A DNA stretch of 64,000 bases from NCBI RefSeq assembly GCF_030704535.1, contig NC_081818.1:29964001-30028000 (forward strand), read 5' to 3'. This DNA is from Vitis vinifera. Lineage: Eukaryota; Streptophyta; Magnoliopsida; Vitales; Vitaceae. Position numbers and translations under genes: made by a program. Shown piece after piece: positions 1 through 11,389 of the stretch. The notes below the pieces were generated by a model. The model saw only the letters and a program-made list of their open reading frames with translations. It had not been told where the DNA came from and ran no database searches. Numbering within the stretch: the stretch's first letter is position 1; every line of letters begins with the position of its first letter.

Positions 1-2230
1 GAATCCAACCATGAAAACCTGGACCAACTCAACAAGCTTTCTTTATTAGAATTTCAATTCTCCCCATTCTTCAACCCCATGCCCTTCAAGGTAGCAAAGA
101 AAGCTTCTGTATCACATTTGTCTTACAGGTTTAAAGATGTAAAAGGGGTGAGGCGTGGTCAAGGACTCCTTGTCTCATCCCTGCTTGTAAATTTTTTCCC
201 CATCCCTGCTGCCATTCTGCGTTTTAGGCTAGAAGAGTTCCAGGGGGACAAGTTCCCCATTCCCCTCTTGAAATTCACATTTAATAATATGATCTGGCCG
301 GATTCTGGGTGGGGAATATAGGGTCCTGGTCCTCAACCCTGCCTCGTTCTGGGTGGATTCCAGTGAAGACCTGATCCTATTGGTTTTTTTCTTCTTTTTT
401 TGGGGCATCCTTCCCATCCCTATTAAGGTTACACAGGTCAGAACCTACTAACATGTCATTAGCGTAGGTTGTTAGTATTTCCTACTTTGAGAAAGGTATC
501 AAACGAATCTACCAACTTGAAAATGCTGTCAATTGATTCCACTACCCCCACCCCAATTGCTTGAAGCTAGTCACTTGAGCCACAGAAAGGAAAAAATGCC
601 TTGGAGTCTTTGACAAACACCTCCACAGCTCATAACATTTTGTCTCTTTCTCTATTGTTCCATTCGTACTACACCCAACCTTGATTTGTTTGTTATTACC
701 TTTTTTATATTTATTTTCGGCGACATGGGTCCATCCCTTTACCCTACATTGTTTAAATATCTGGAAATTTGAACTAGGGACCTTTCGATCATTGTTTCAG
801 GACACGATCTACGCTCTAGGAGCTAGCTTCCCATTTCTTTGGTTTGATCATGTTCATATGATCAGAGAGGACTTATGATCAATTTATACATGATTTCATG
901 ATTTGAATGTTTATCATGAATTTCCCTTTCTGCACTGGAGTTATTATATCATGTCTTGGACTTTCTTCTTTCACAGATGTTGATTTTTTCATATGATTTT
1001 TCGTGCTAATTTTCATGATCCCTATATGGTCTGTATGAATCTTCAAGCAATTCTCAAATGACGAGGTTCTGTTTCTCATTTAAATTAAATTTATTTAAAA
1101 AATAAATAAGGAAAAAGTACAGGAACTTAATCATTGTAATATGTCAGAACAGGAAAGGAATCATAAAATTCATTGAACCCACCATAGTACACGGTATTGC
1201 CAATTACGGCGTCATTTTTCCTCAGTTCATGATTGGATCACCTGCTCCAGCAAGTACCTATCGCCCCCTCGCGATTTGATTGGATGAATTTCAAAACAAC
1301 TATTAAACTTCGTCCTTTTATTGGTTTGTGAGTTCCAAAGCGTCACAGTGGGCCTAGCAAAGAGCGTCGACAAACTAACCCTAGTTAGTTTAAAACATTT
1401 AATTGTGGTTAGAAAATGTTCAATTTACATTTCTCACTCCCTATTTTTTTTTTTTAAGAATTACAAAGTTTATCAGGTGATTTTTGAAATTACCATATCC
1501 TCATTTCCTTTTAAAAAATATAAAAATTCAGAAAATATCGCTATAGAATTTTATGCTATATTTCAAATTAGATACAATAATTATGAAGGAAGAGAGTGAT
1601 TGTCGATAAAATATTAGTACCCTCTCGGACAAGTGGATATTTTTTATATATAAAGTTAGTAGATTTTTTAATACTAACGAAGTCATGGATTTTTTCTTTA
1701 ATAAAAAAAGAAGAGTAATATAAGATAGTAGTTTGAGTTGGCCACTAATCAACGACAAATGTGCTTATATCACATATTATCAAATAAACCCTAAACATAA
1801 AAAAATAATTTATCCGACACAATAAACAAATGGTTATTTGTCATTATATTTATTATTTTTATTTAAAGGTTTTCTTGACATGACTACTTTTTACATTTAC
1901 AATTTTTTTTTCTTACCTCGGACTTAGTGCTTACATAAGATAAAATATTATTAATATATTTTGATATTAGATAGCTACTTACCACCTGCCAAGTTGCCAG
2001 TATTTTTTTTTTTTTTTATTTTATGAAATTACCAAACACATTTTTTTTATTTGTTTAAAAAAAACAAAGTTTACCAAACAAGTTTATTATTAATAAGAAA
2101 AAAACTTTAATTAAAAATAATGCTTTTGGAAAAAAAAGGAGGGTTTTCATGACAAACTTTAATTATAAAAGGGGAAGTTTGCAATTGGGAAAACCTAAGG
2201 GAGGAAATTATAATTAGAGTAAAACGACAA
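1..2230. other. AT-rich upstream flank, no gene recognised
   Basis: I see no convincing coding exon here on either strand; the open frames are short and lack family resemblance. The first ~900 bases have a mixed composition, and 1080-2200 is strongly AT-rich with long A and T runs, as usual in plant intergenic DNA. The last few hundred bases before 2310 must include the promoter and leader of the CGS gene, but no clear TATA box can be singled out. Confidence 0.5.
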
Positions 2231-2248
2231 AGAGAGGCGCTTATTTGA

Positions 2249-2278
2249 ATGGTGAGAGAGGTTTCTGGAGATTGTTGA
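2249..2278 (+). promoter_or_regulatory. Short upstream ORF in the CGS leader (9 codons)
   Basis: An ATG at 2249 opens a 9-codon frame (MVREVSGDC) that stops at 2276-2278, 31 bases before the CGS start codon. It would be read only if transcription starts upstream of it, which the sequence alone does not show. If transcribed, it could reduce or condition initiation at the main ATG. Confidence 0.35.
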
Positions 2279-2309
2279 ATCATTTCAGAGAAGACAGCGA
2301 TCTTGATCC

Positions 2310-5300
2310 ATGGCTGTCTCTAGCTGCCCTAGGGTTTCCGCCGCCTTCGAGTGCCGTTCCGAACCAGACTTCTGCGGCGGACCTCATCGCCCGGAAGCTT
2401 TTGCCTCTGGCGGCCGATTCTCCGGCAAGGCAAGCTCGGTGCCGAGTCACCAAATTTTCGGTGCCTCCGCTCTGTCTTCTTTGATCTTCCGATTCCCTCC
2501 GAACTTTGTGCGCCAGCTCAGCACCAAGGCTCGGAGGAACTGCAGCAACATCGGCGTCGCGCAGGTCGTTGCGGCTTCTTGGTCAGCTGACTCGGCCGCC
2601 GCCGCCGCCGCCTCCGCCTCCGCCGCAGCCGCTGCGTCGGTGGAGGCGTCGGTGGAGGTTTCGGTGGTGGAGAGTAGTGGTAGTGATGTACAGTATGAGG
2701 ATTTGGCCGATGAGAAGGCCTCATTTTTGGGTTTTGATGGGACCCTTACTATTCATGCTGGTATATATATCTCTCTCTGTTTCCATCCTTCTATTTTGAT
2801 TCTCCGCTTTTGTGTTTCTTTTGTTTTAAGGATTTGTCTTTTTCTTTTTATGTTTAATCTGTGCGTCTTGGTTTTGTTTGGTAGATAGATTTGGTTTCGT
2901 TTTGTTGTTTGTAGCGTCCAATTTGACGGATTTAACCATTTTCATGGACATCTGAGATGGTATGGCTTGCCTCAATGGGATTTTCTAGGAAGGGTTGAAC
3001 TCTCTGGTGAATATAATTAGGAAAGTCAGCCGATTAATTGATTCTTTATCTGGGTTGGAACTCTTGTATTTTCTTGGTTTTGTGGGCTTTTATCTGTAAT
3101 TCATGCGTCCATTTCTGGTTGACGCCGCCACGCCTAATGGACTTTTGCAGAGCTCAGCTCGCTGGTCTGAACCATGGTCAGAACAAAAAAACTGGCTGAC
3201 CTGTTGTGTAAAGCCTTGGTCAATCTGTATTATTTATAAAATATATCATCCAAAACAAAAAGTTCCTTTTCTCCCTTTTATCCGTCTCAAAGTGCATTTT
3301 TTTTTTGTAATGAAATGAATTTGGCATATTTGTTAAGCCCTTCTTTTTACATGCATCTTGTTTATTATTTATTTTGGGGGTTAGCCACTCAGTGATGTTG
3401 CCTTTGGTTTGAGCAGGTGAAAGATTAGGTCGCGGCATAGTTACTGATGCAATTACTACCCCAGTGGTCAATACTTCTGCTTACTTTTTCAAGAAAACTG
3501 CTGAGCTCATTGATTTCAAGGTATGCGTTCTACTGAAACGAAATCCATTGCTACATCTCATTATTCATTTAGAAATGAAAAGAATGTGTCTCTGAACTTT
3601 TGATAGGAGAAACGCCGGGCAAGTTTTGAATATGGGCGTTATGGAAATCCAACAACGGTGGTTCTGGAGGAGAAGATAAGGTTTACACTCCATTCTAATA
3701 CTTTTTTGTTGGTAGAACCCATTTGATCCAATTTTTAATGAGGTCCTTCTCTCTCTCTGGAACAGTGCACTTGAGGGGGCTGAATCAACTGTGATAATGG
3801 CATCTGGAATGTGTGCTAGTACAGTTATGTTGCTGGCATTGGTTCCACCTGGTGGGCATATGGTGACAACCACAGATTGTTATAGGAGGACAAGGATTTT
3901 TATTGAAACCTTTCTGCCTAAATTGGGGGTTGAGGTATTGTTTTCATCCCCATTTTCTTGATTTACGTGTTAAGTTGTCCGGGTGGGGGGATGGAAGGGA
4001 TGCAAAGTTGTGTTTGTTATAATGATTTCAATAAATCAGTATATTGTTCAATATATGAACAGTTCCATCATCTCATCGAGTATTTTCCATGTTTAGAAAC
4101 CTTCCTGTGGGGATTTTTCTATGACAATGTACTTTTTAATTTTGTAAACTTCCATGAGCGCTTATGTTCATAATAACTGAAATGCAGGTAACTGTCATCG
4201 ACCCTGCTGATACGGAAGCTCTGAAATCTGCACTGGATAAGAACAATGTCAGTATTCAAGATGGTTGTTAGTTTTTCGAAGTTTTCTTTTCAGTAATCAT
4301 TTTTCAAATGGCAGGTCATACTGAGATGACTGACATTGTCACATGCAGGTTACACTTTTCTTCACTGAGTCTCCGACCAATCCATTTCTCAGATGTGTTG
4401 ACATTGAGTTGGTTTCAGAGCTTTGCCACAGGAAGGGAGCACTAGTCTGCATAGACAGTACTTTTGCAACACCTCTCAACCAGAAGACCCTTTCTCTTGG
4501 GGCTGATCTCGTGCTGCATTCTGCAACAAAATATATTGCAGGACACAATGATGTAGGTCAAATTGCATTGGTGAATGTAGTTGGTTAAAAGAGTAGTTTT
4601 AATCAGTCCATAGAGTACCATAATCTTAGCATTAAACAAGCAGATTTCTGTGCCAGGTAATTGCAGGTTGCATTAGTGGTTCTGAAAAGTTGGTTTCAAC
4701 TATTCGGAATTTGCATCATGTTCTGGGTGGTGTTCTCAACCCGGTGAGTAATCTTTTAGTGTTGTCAGGATAACCTATGCTGTTTTCAACCTTTCTTACA
4801 CACTGACTACTGGCAGAGATGTGATGTAAATTTGGAACTTGTTAACAATGCAGGCATTATTAATCAGATATATTTTTAGACTTCTAAACTAGATGTTTGT
4901 GGTGGTGTGTAAAACATGATGTGCATATGGGTGCTTATGAGTTTCTTTAAGATTTTCCTACAAGGAATTCTTGAAGTTGAAGAACTGTAAATCTTATTTA
5001 TTCCACTGCAAGTCTTATGCAGCTTGAGCCTGAATCATAATAACTTGTTTTTTAAATTTATTTTTATCAGAATGCCGCATATCTGATCATCCGAGGCATG
5101 AAGACACTGCATCTTCGTGTACAGCAACAAAATTCAACAGCATTGAGGATGGCCAAGATTTTAGAGGCCCATCCTAAGGTGCATTTCAATTCTAGAAATT
5201 TCATACTTCACCTCTTGTTTTTCTAATTTCTGTTGATAAAGAACCTACTGTGGCGTTGCTAGTATTACTGAATCTGGCATGTAAACATGTAGGAAGTTTT

Positions 5301-6978
5301 TGCCTGCAGAATTATGCTGGAATTAAGTATTAGAAGCATCACAATGGTGATGAGATGACGCTCTATCTTTAAAAATAATTTGCAGCTAGCACAATCAATG
5401 CCCTATAAGTTTTTGTATCTGTCATTATGGAGCTTCATTGGTTATGCGCAGACAGCAAATACGTAGGAGTCATGCCTATGTATATGCATGGGGAAAGACA
5501 GTACACTATCATAAAATGAGAAGGCTTTGAATCAGACTTTATCTTTATTTTTATTTTAAAAGAAGGCCATCTTTATTGGATTTGCTTCATGCTAAACAAT
5601 TTATGCATATATAATTTGATAAAAGCTAATAAAACCTTATTTTAGAACATTAAATAGAGACCATCCATATTATATTTTTCAATAATAGTTTTAATGACTC
5701 CTAATTTAATATCACCACACCACAACCAACCAAGTCACTACAGACTACCATTAGAGTTGCTACCGCCTACAGCATTTTCAGTCTGTAAATTTAGTGTTTA
5801 ACTGGATCCGCATTGCAATCACTACTCACTCTGCTGCCACCTCAATGCAGTGAGTAGGAAACCACCACTGCAGGATAACCATGCCTCAAAGCCCATTGCC
5901 ACTGCCACCTCAGAGCTGGGAATTCCCACCCTTACACCACACCATGATGATGCAGCCCACCACACACCACACCACCCTATGTGACTGCCTTTGTCATGAC
6001 TTGATCCTCACTAGTAAATACTGTTTGAATAACTTGATCCACAATCATTGATGCCAACTTACCTAGTTTTACCTCTGCTATTTTCATCAGGCCCATTAAA
6101 CTGCATCAGATCACCACTATAGGGAAATTATTAACTCATTTTTCTATGTTCCTGAGGTACCTGAAGTTTGTGCATAATTTGCTTGTCTGCCTGTTTATCT
6201 CTTTAATTAATTTCTCTTGTACCACATGCTGCTATTTTCCAATTCTCATTGTGCATCTAGTCCATCAAAAGCTGTTAACTTCAATATAAAGCAGTAAGGT
6301 TGCAAGAATCCGTATGAAAAATTGCATTCTTCAAAATATAATCATTTACCATCTTAATCTGTGAGACCCTGATTGATAGATCATTGGCAGGTGAAATGCG
6401 TCTATTATCCAGGCTTGCCAAGTCACCCTGAACATCATATTGCCAAGCGACAGATGACTGGTTTTGGTGGAGTAGTCAGTTTTGAGGTAAGCATTTGTAA
6501 CCATTTTCATGTGCTGGTGTGAGGTTGTTCATCTGGAAGTTGGATTTTAAGTGCTTATTGCTATTTAAATTTGCAGGTTGATGGAGACTTAACCACCACC
6601 ATCAAGTTTGTTGATGCATTGAAAATCCCTTATATTGCCCCATCCTTCGGAGGCTGTGAGAGCATTGTTGATCAGCCTGCGATTATGTCTTACTGGTATT
6701 CCCCTTCATTCCTCTCATGTAGTAGCATAAATGAATACCCCTGTTTGGCATTGGTCTCACTGAATAATCACAAGACTTGCACATTGGGTTTCACCTTGTC
6801 CTTGTTACTTGGTTCTGATTCTTTTAATTGAATTGTTCGTGCTTTCCAAAACAGGGATCTTAACCAGTCGGAGAGAGCTAAGTATGGTATCCAGGACAAC
6901 TTGGTTCGGTTCAGCTTTGGAGTTGAAGACTTTGAAGACTTGAAGGCTGACATACTCCAGGCTCTGGAGAGCATATAG
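2310..6978 (+). CDS. CGS1: Cystathionine gamma-synthase, plastid (11 exons)
   Basis: PLP enzyme that joins O-phosphohomoserine and cysteine to cystathionine, the committed step of methionine synthesis in the plastid. Coding exons by splice sites and family fit: 2310-2760, 3417-3520, 3607-3680, 3766-3934, 4188-4247, 4349-4552, 4657-4743, 5071-5178, 6391-6486, 6577-6695, 6855-6978; 531 residues, near the plant norm. Residues 1 to ~110 form a Ser/Arg-rich transit region with the MTO1 motif (75-85) and a poly-Ala stretch (96-110). The catalytic fold is complete: EYGRYGNPT, the PLP-ring Asp322 in CIDSTFATP, the Schiff-base Lys347 in [13 protein letters not shown], and the C-terminal [11 protein letters not shown]. 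Exon phases all agree. The start at 2310 gives the MAVSSCP start shared with Arabidopsis CGS. Expression is expected to be methionine/SAM-controlled through MTO1. Confidence 0.96.
2532..2564 (+). promoter_or_regulatory. MTO1 nascent-peptide arrest motif in CGS exon 1
   Basis: Codons 75-85 encode [11 protein letters not shown], identical to the 11-residue MTO1 core of Arabidopsis CGS1. It is followed by VVAASWS, where Ser92 corresponds to the Arabidopsis Ser94 arrest site. In Arabidopsis this nascent peptide stalls the ribosome when S-adenosylmethionine is high and triggers decay of the CGS mRNA. The upstream block [10 protein letters not shown] is also conserved. The motif is seen directly; its activity here is inferred from the family. 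Confidence 0.9.
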
Positions 6979-7005
6979 GGCGCGGCACCTACAAGTTCTG
7001 ACACC

Positions 7006-7051
7006 TTCTGTTTTCCTTATTTTTAGTGTTCTGTTTTCCTTATTTTTAGTG
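7006..7051 (+). repeat. Perfect 23-bp tandem duplication in CGS 3' region
   Basis: Two consecutive identical 23-base units (7006-7028 and 7029-7051), T-rich, lie just after the CGS stop codon, probably inside the 3' UTR. Identity suggests recent slippage or duplication. Confidence 0.8.
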
Positions 7052-8780
7052 TTTTAATAGCTGAATGTTGTCTTCTTTCTTTTGTGGTGGATCATCATGA
7101 AACGAATTGATCCCATTAATAACTCAATGCTCCTTCAGGACGATGTTTTTCTTTGTTGTGGTATTGAAGCTTCCTATTCTTGAACTTGAACGATGGAAAA
7201 GCCTAAATGAAAGAAATAAAGAGGGAAAATGAAGGTTTGGTTAGTAGTAGTATGTCTGATCATTCCAAAACCTTCTTCAATCTAAATTCATGGCCAGGAT
7301 TATCTATGAAATCACAAAAGCACTCCATCAAATAAATATAAATCTAAAATGTTTTACGGGCTTGATTTGAATGGTCATTGTCACCTTATAATGTTATAAT
7401 CTACCATTTCTATGAATTTGTCATTGTCACCTTAATAATGTTTCAATGTACCATTTTTATGAAGCGTACCAGCTGTTGTGATCTAGAAGCAGACAAAGAG
7501 GGACGGCTTCTGTCACTTACGGCTACTTAGCAGAAGCCATGGAAATAAGTCATTTCGAGAACAGAAAGTCGAAACAAACAATTCTTTCGTCGTCTTCCAA
7601 CCTTGACTCTACTCTCTGGATCCGGATTTTTCACGTACATTTTCATTGGAGCATTCGATGGCAAGATTAGTTTTATAACTTTTATTGTAAAAAATAAAAT
7701 AGATTTTTGGAAAGTTAGAATCGTGGAGTATTTTATTTATTTATAAAAGGGAAAACAGAATATAAAAGAAATAATACTTGCAATTTCTTATTTTAAAAAG
7801 AAATTCTATTGACTCAGGTTAGGTTATCCATCCAAAGCGTACAAAGATAAATTGTAACACCTTTTTAAACTCAAATAAATATGATTTCTGACCTGTAAAA
7901 TGTAAACTTTATTCCTTATTTACATGTTAATAAGTTAAACTTTATTCATTATTCCTTTTAAATAAAATATTATTAATAAGTATTATTTTAAATTATTATT
8001 ATCATTTATTTTTAACCAGAAAAAAATTATAAAGATTCTAATATAGTTAAGTTTTTAACATATACTAAAATAATATATTTTTTCTTAAAAAATATAATTT
8101 ATGATTTTATTATAATACTATTATTCATGATTTACTAAAAACTATTTATTTTTTAATTTATTTGTAATTACAAACTAGTTTTATTTTTAAATTTTAATTT
8201 GTATTATATAAATTGAATTTGTAATGTTTTTATAAAACCAAAACAAAAAAATTATTTTTAAAAATAACTTATTCAAATAAGCTTTTTATTTTTTTATTTT
8301 TAAAAACAATTTATCAAACACCCTTATTTTTATAAAACACTACAAAATTTATTTTTATTTTTAACTTAAAAACAGTTTTTAAAAATAAATTTTGAAAAAC
8401 ATGGCCAAACATATTTGATAAAACTTTGAAAATTATTTTCTAAAATATAAAAAATGGGAGATATGATTATTAAAAACATTCTGGAAGTATTTATTTATAT
8501 GCCAAGATCGAGTAATTCTCCTTCAAATTATTTGAAGTGAAAGCATTAGTGAAAACTTTAATGATGAAGTGGTAGAATTTTTGGATGGAAAAATGACGAA
8601 ATAGTTGGTAACATCATCCGTCGGAAAGATGCCAATCCAAACAGGTATTTTATCCAATCTCAAAGATTCCGAAATTCCTCCTCCCCAACTCCCCTCTCTC
8701 TAACCATTTTTGCTCTAGCCTTCTCCCTACGCCTCTTCTTTACCCCACGCCACAGTTGCTTTGCTGGCGGCCACACCGCG
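7052..8780. other. Intergenic region between CGS and SPX4-like gene
   Basis: This holds the rest of the CGS 3' UTR and the SPX4 promoter. A diverged ~45-bp tandem duplication lies at 7374-7463 (both copies carry gtcattgtcacctt and end in ttatgaa-like sequence). From 7660 to 8480 the DNA is very AT-rich without coding potential. I found no clear P1BS (GNATATNC) site near the SPX4 start. Confidence 0.5.
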
Positions 8781-11002
8781 ATGAAATTCGGCAAGGAGTT
8801 CCGGACCCACCTGGAGGAGACCCTGCCGGAGTGGAGGGACAAGTTTCTCTGCTACAAGCCCTTGAAAAAGCTTCTCAAAACCATCCCCACCGCCGCCGAT
8901 TCGCTTCCTCCACCCCACGACTTTCGCCTCCTTGAAGGCTCCGCCGATGTCGATGACGTCCATGGTCATCATGAGAACAGGCCCTTGATGGACCTCCAAG
9001 AATGGTTCGTTCGGATTCTCAACGAAGAGCTCGAGAAGTTCAACGATTTCTACGTTGACAAGGAGGAAGAGTTCGTTATTCGTTTACAGGTTTTTTTCTT
9101 TCTTTCCTTTTTGTGGGTTTGACTCTATTTTCTGATCGTTTGAAGTTGAAGGGAAAAAGAAACTGCATGCCCATGTAGCCAAATGTAGTTTAATTAGGAA
9201 AAAGCTGAAAGAAATTTGTTTCATACGGATTTTTCACGAGGTTTTCACAATTGAATGCACTCACAAATCAACATAATTGATTCAATCCCATTTATTTAAC
9301 TCTAAATTTTGAGCTGCCGCCGGATTTCGCCATCGTTGTGGTGCTAATCTCGTCTTGGGAATTAGCAACCAAAATTTGGTTATTCAGAGGCTTTTTCTGT
9401 AGAACTTTGACTTACTTTGGAGTTATATTTTTACATAATTACTTGAGCTTGCTACCTGTAAATCCTAGTTGGAAAAAAATATTTTTTTTGAAGCAGATAC
9501 AAGCTTATGATGGTGTGCTGCTCCTGCAACTCTCCATAATTTCCCTGAGTTCTTATTTAAATGTTTACTTCAATCACTGCTACAATTGAAAACTTCCCAA
9601 CATACATACTTTTAGAGAAGTCTTATTCTTGATCATTATTTGGTAGGAGTTGCATTGGACTGGTCCCTTAGAACCAATGATTTGTCCTGGAACCCTGAAT
9701 TTAATCCTTGAGCCTATTAGATTTCCAAGTTTTCCTGGAAATTTGAACCAAACCCTTCAGAGACTCCAGGGTGTAGATCATCTGGAACAAACCTACACCT
9801 GCCTCTCCAACACTGCAACAAAAAACAGGCCAACTCTTCCATACTCTTAAGTTGAATTTATGTTTTGACTGTTACCTTCAATGATGTTCTCAAGGCAGGA
9901 TATCCAAAGAATAGAACTATCACTAATTTTTCTTTGTAATCCACTTGATGCTTTTGGTCTTAAATTGAGTGCAAATTTATCTTAAAAAAGTATTTTTCCC
10001 TGTACAATGGTCCAACTTTCAGTTGATAATCTCCATGATTGTAGTCATTGAGCAGTTTCTGGAGAATGCTGTGAAATTATGTCTTTGTGGCTCTTTATTG
10101 ATTCTTAACTGCAATTGCTAAAGGAGCTGAAGGAAAGAATTGAACAAGTGAAGGAGAAGAGCATCAAGGGTGGAGTTTTGACGTCAGAGAGTGAGTTCAG
10201 TGAAGAAATGATGGACATCCGGAAGGATTTTGTCGCTATTCATGGGGAGATGGTGCTTCTCAAAAATTATAGCTCCCTAAATTTTGCAGGTATAGCTTAC
10301 TTCACTTCTTTCTTTTCTTCTATGTCTAATTTGGGTCAGTCAAGGGCTTTGTCACCATTCATGGGGAGATGGTGCTTCTCAAAAATTATTGTTCCCCAAG
10401 TTCTACAGGTAAACTGCTGCTTCATTAATTCTTTTAGTACATGATATCAGTTGATGAACTCTAGATATCAGCAGTTCCTGATCCATTTCCACGTTCTTGC
10501 TTCAATAGGTCTGGTTAAAATTCTAAAAAAGTATGACAAAAGAACAGGCGGATTGTTGAGTCTGCCTTTCACACAACTGGCTCTTAATCAGCCCTTTTTC
10601 ACAACAGAACCTCTCACAAGGTTAGTGCGTGAATGTGAGGCCAATCTCGAGCTCCTCTTCCCATTGGAAGCAGAAGTAATTGAATCTACACCCACTCTAC
10701 GAAATCAGACAAACCAATTGCTTAATGACTTACCAAATCTCTCTTCTGACACACCCTCATCCCTTGGGGAGGAAACGGGGGATATATACCGCAGTACCCT
10801 TGCTGCAATGAAAGCCATAAGGGGCCTTCGAAAGGCTAGCTCCACCTGCAACCCATTATCATTTGCATCTTTCTTTGGTAACCAGGATGATGAAAGTGCT
10901 GGTGCAGTGACAGCTGAAAACTCTGCCTCCAACTCTTTAGCAACATTACAGAGTGGGGAGGAGGCAGATCAAGAGGATGCAAATTCAAGAAAACAGAATT
11001 AG
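8781..11002 (+). CDS. SPX4: SPX-domain protein, SPX4-like (3 exons)
   Basis: Soluble SPX protein that senses inositol pyrophosphates and, in Arabidopsis and rice, holds PHR transcription factors inactive when phosphate is plentiful. Coding exons 8781-9089, 10124-10289 and 10509-11002; 322 residues, close to Arabidopsis SPX4 (about 318). The SPX domain covers residues 1 to ~175: [11 protein letters not shown] start, basic cluster around Tyr25, Lys29 and Lys33, and the second lysine helix [11 protein letters not shown] with Lys162, Lys165, Lys166 and Lys169. The conserved tail includes [18 protein letters not shown] and [12 protein letters not shown]. The ending is acidic (DESAG...EEADQEDAN). 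The closest match I recall is SPX4 (At5g15330) rather than SPX1-3. The gene runs tail to tail with a PHO1-like gene. Intron 2 contains a copy of the end of exon 2. Confidence 0.95.
10342..10410 (+). repeat. Partial duplicate of SPX4 exon 2 inside intron 2
   Basis: Bases 10342-10410 repeat the last part of exon 2 plus its splice donor (10223-10291), same length, with a dozen or so differences. The copy keeps a usable donor (CAG/GTAAAC at 10409). A possible acceptor CAG at 10337-10339, preceded by a pyrimidine-rich tract, would give a 69-base cassette in the correct phase. The intron between would be only 50 bases, below the usual plant minimum, so inclusion is uncertain. Confidence 0.85.
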
Positions 11003-11090
11003 CCTTTTAGGGTGCTTTTGTTTCTTGCTTTGGAACGGTTTCTTGTAATGAGTGGAAACTGACTGGCAGTGTGTACTTTCATTTACTTGT

Positions 11091-11096
11091 AATAAA
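11091..11096 (+). terminator. Poly(A) signal AATAAA of SPX4-like gene
   Basis: A canonical AATAAA lies 89 bases after the SPX4 stop codon, in the 387-base gap between the two convergent genes (11003-11389). Plant poly(A) signals are loose, so this is a likely rather than certain near-upstream element. Confidence 0.5.
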
Positions 11097-11389
11097 GCTG
11101 CAACCCTTACATTTAACGTTTTGCTCTACTAGTTAGTTTTGTTCTGTATCTGGATTATTTTTGTAGACTATATAATTATCAATTCAGCAGTTTGTACATT
11201 CGATTAGGCTCAAAACCAATGGATTACTTCCCTTTGTGTGAGTACAATAGGCTGCCTTAATATTTACTGTTCCATTCCATTCTCACCAAACAAACAAGAA
11301 AAAAGAGAATAAAGGAAAAAATGAATGATATTTTCCATGAAACATAATCTCATCCTGCTTTCTAGCATCCTTTCTATGCTTTTGGTTTC

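Noticed and set aside
2506-2799. 97-codon open frame overlapping CGS exon 1 and a 68-codon antisense frame rich in Pro/Arg
   Set aside because: Both are shadows of the GC-rich poly-Ala coding stretch.
8300-8780. P1BS (GNATATNC) phosphate-response site before SPX4
   Set aside because: Several ATAT cores were inspected, but none has both flanking G and C in the right places. SPX4 is not strongly starvation-induced in Arabidopsis, so absence is not surprising.
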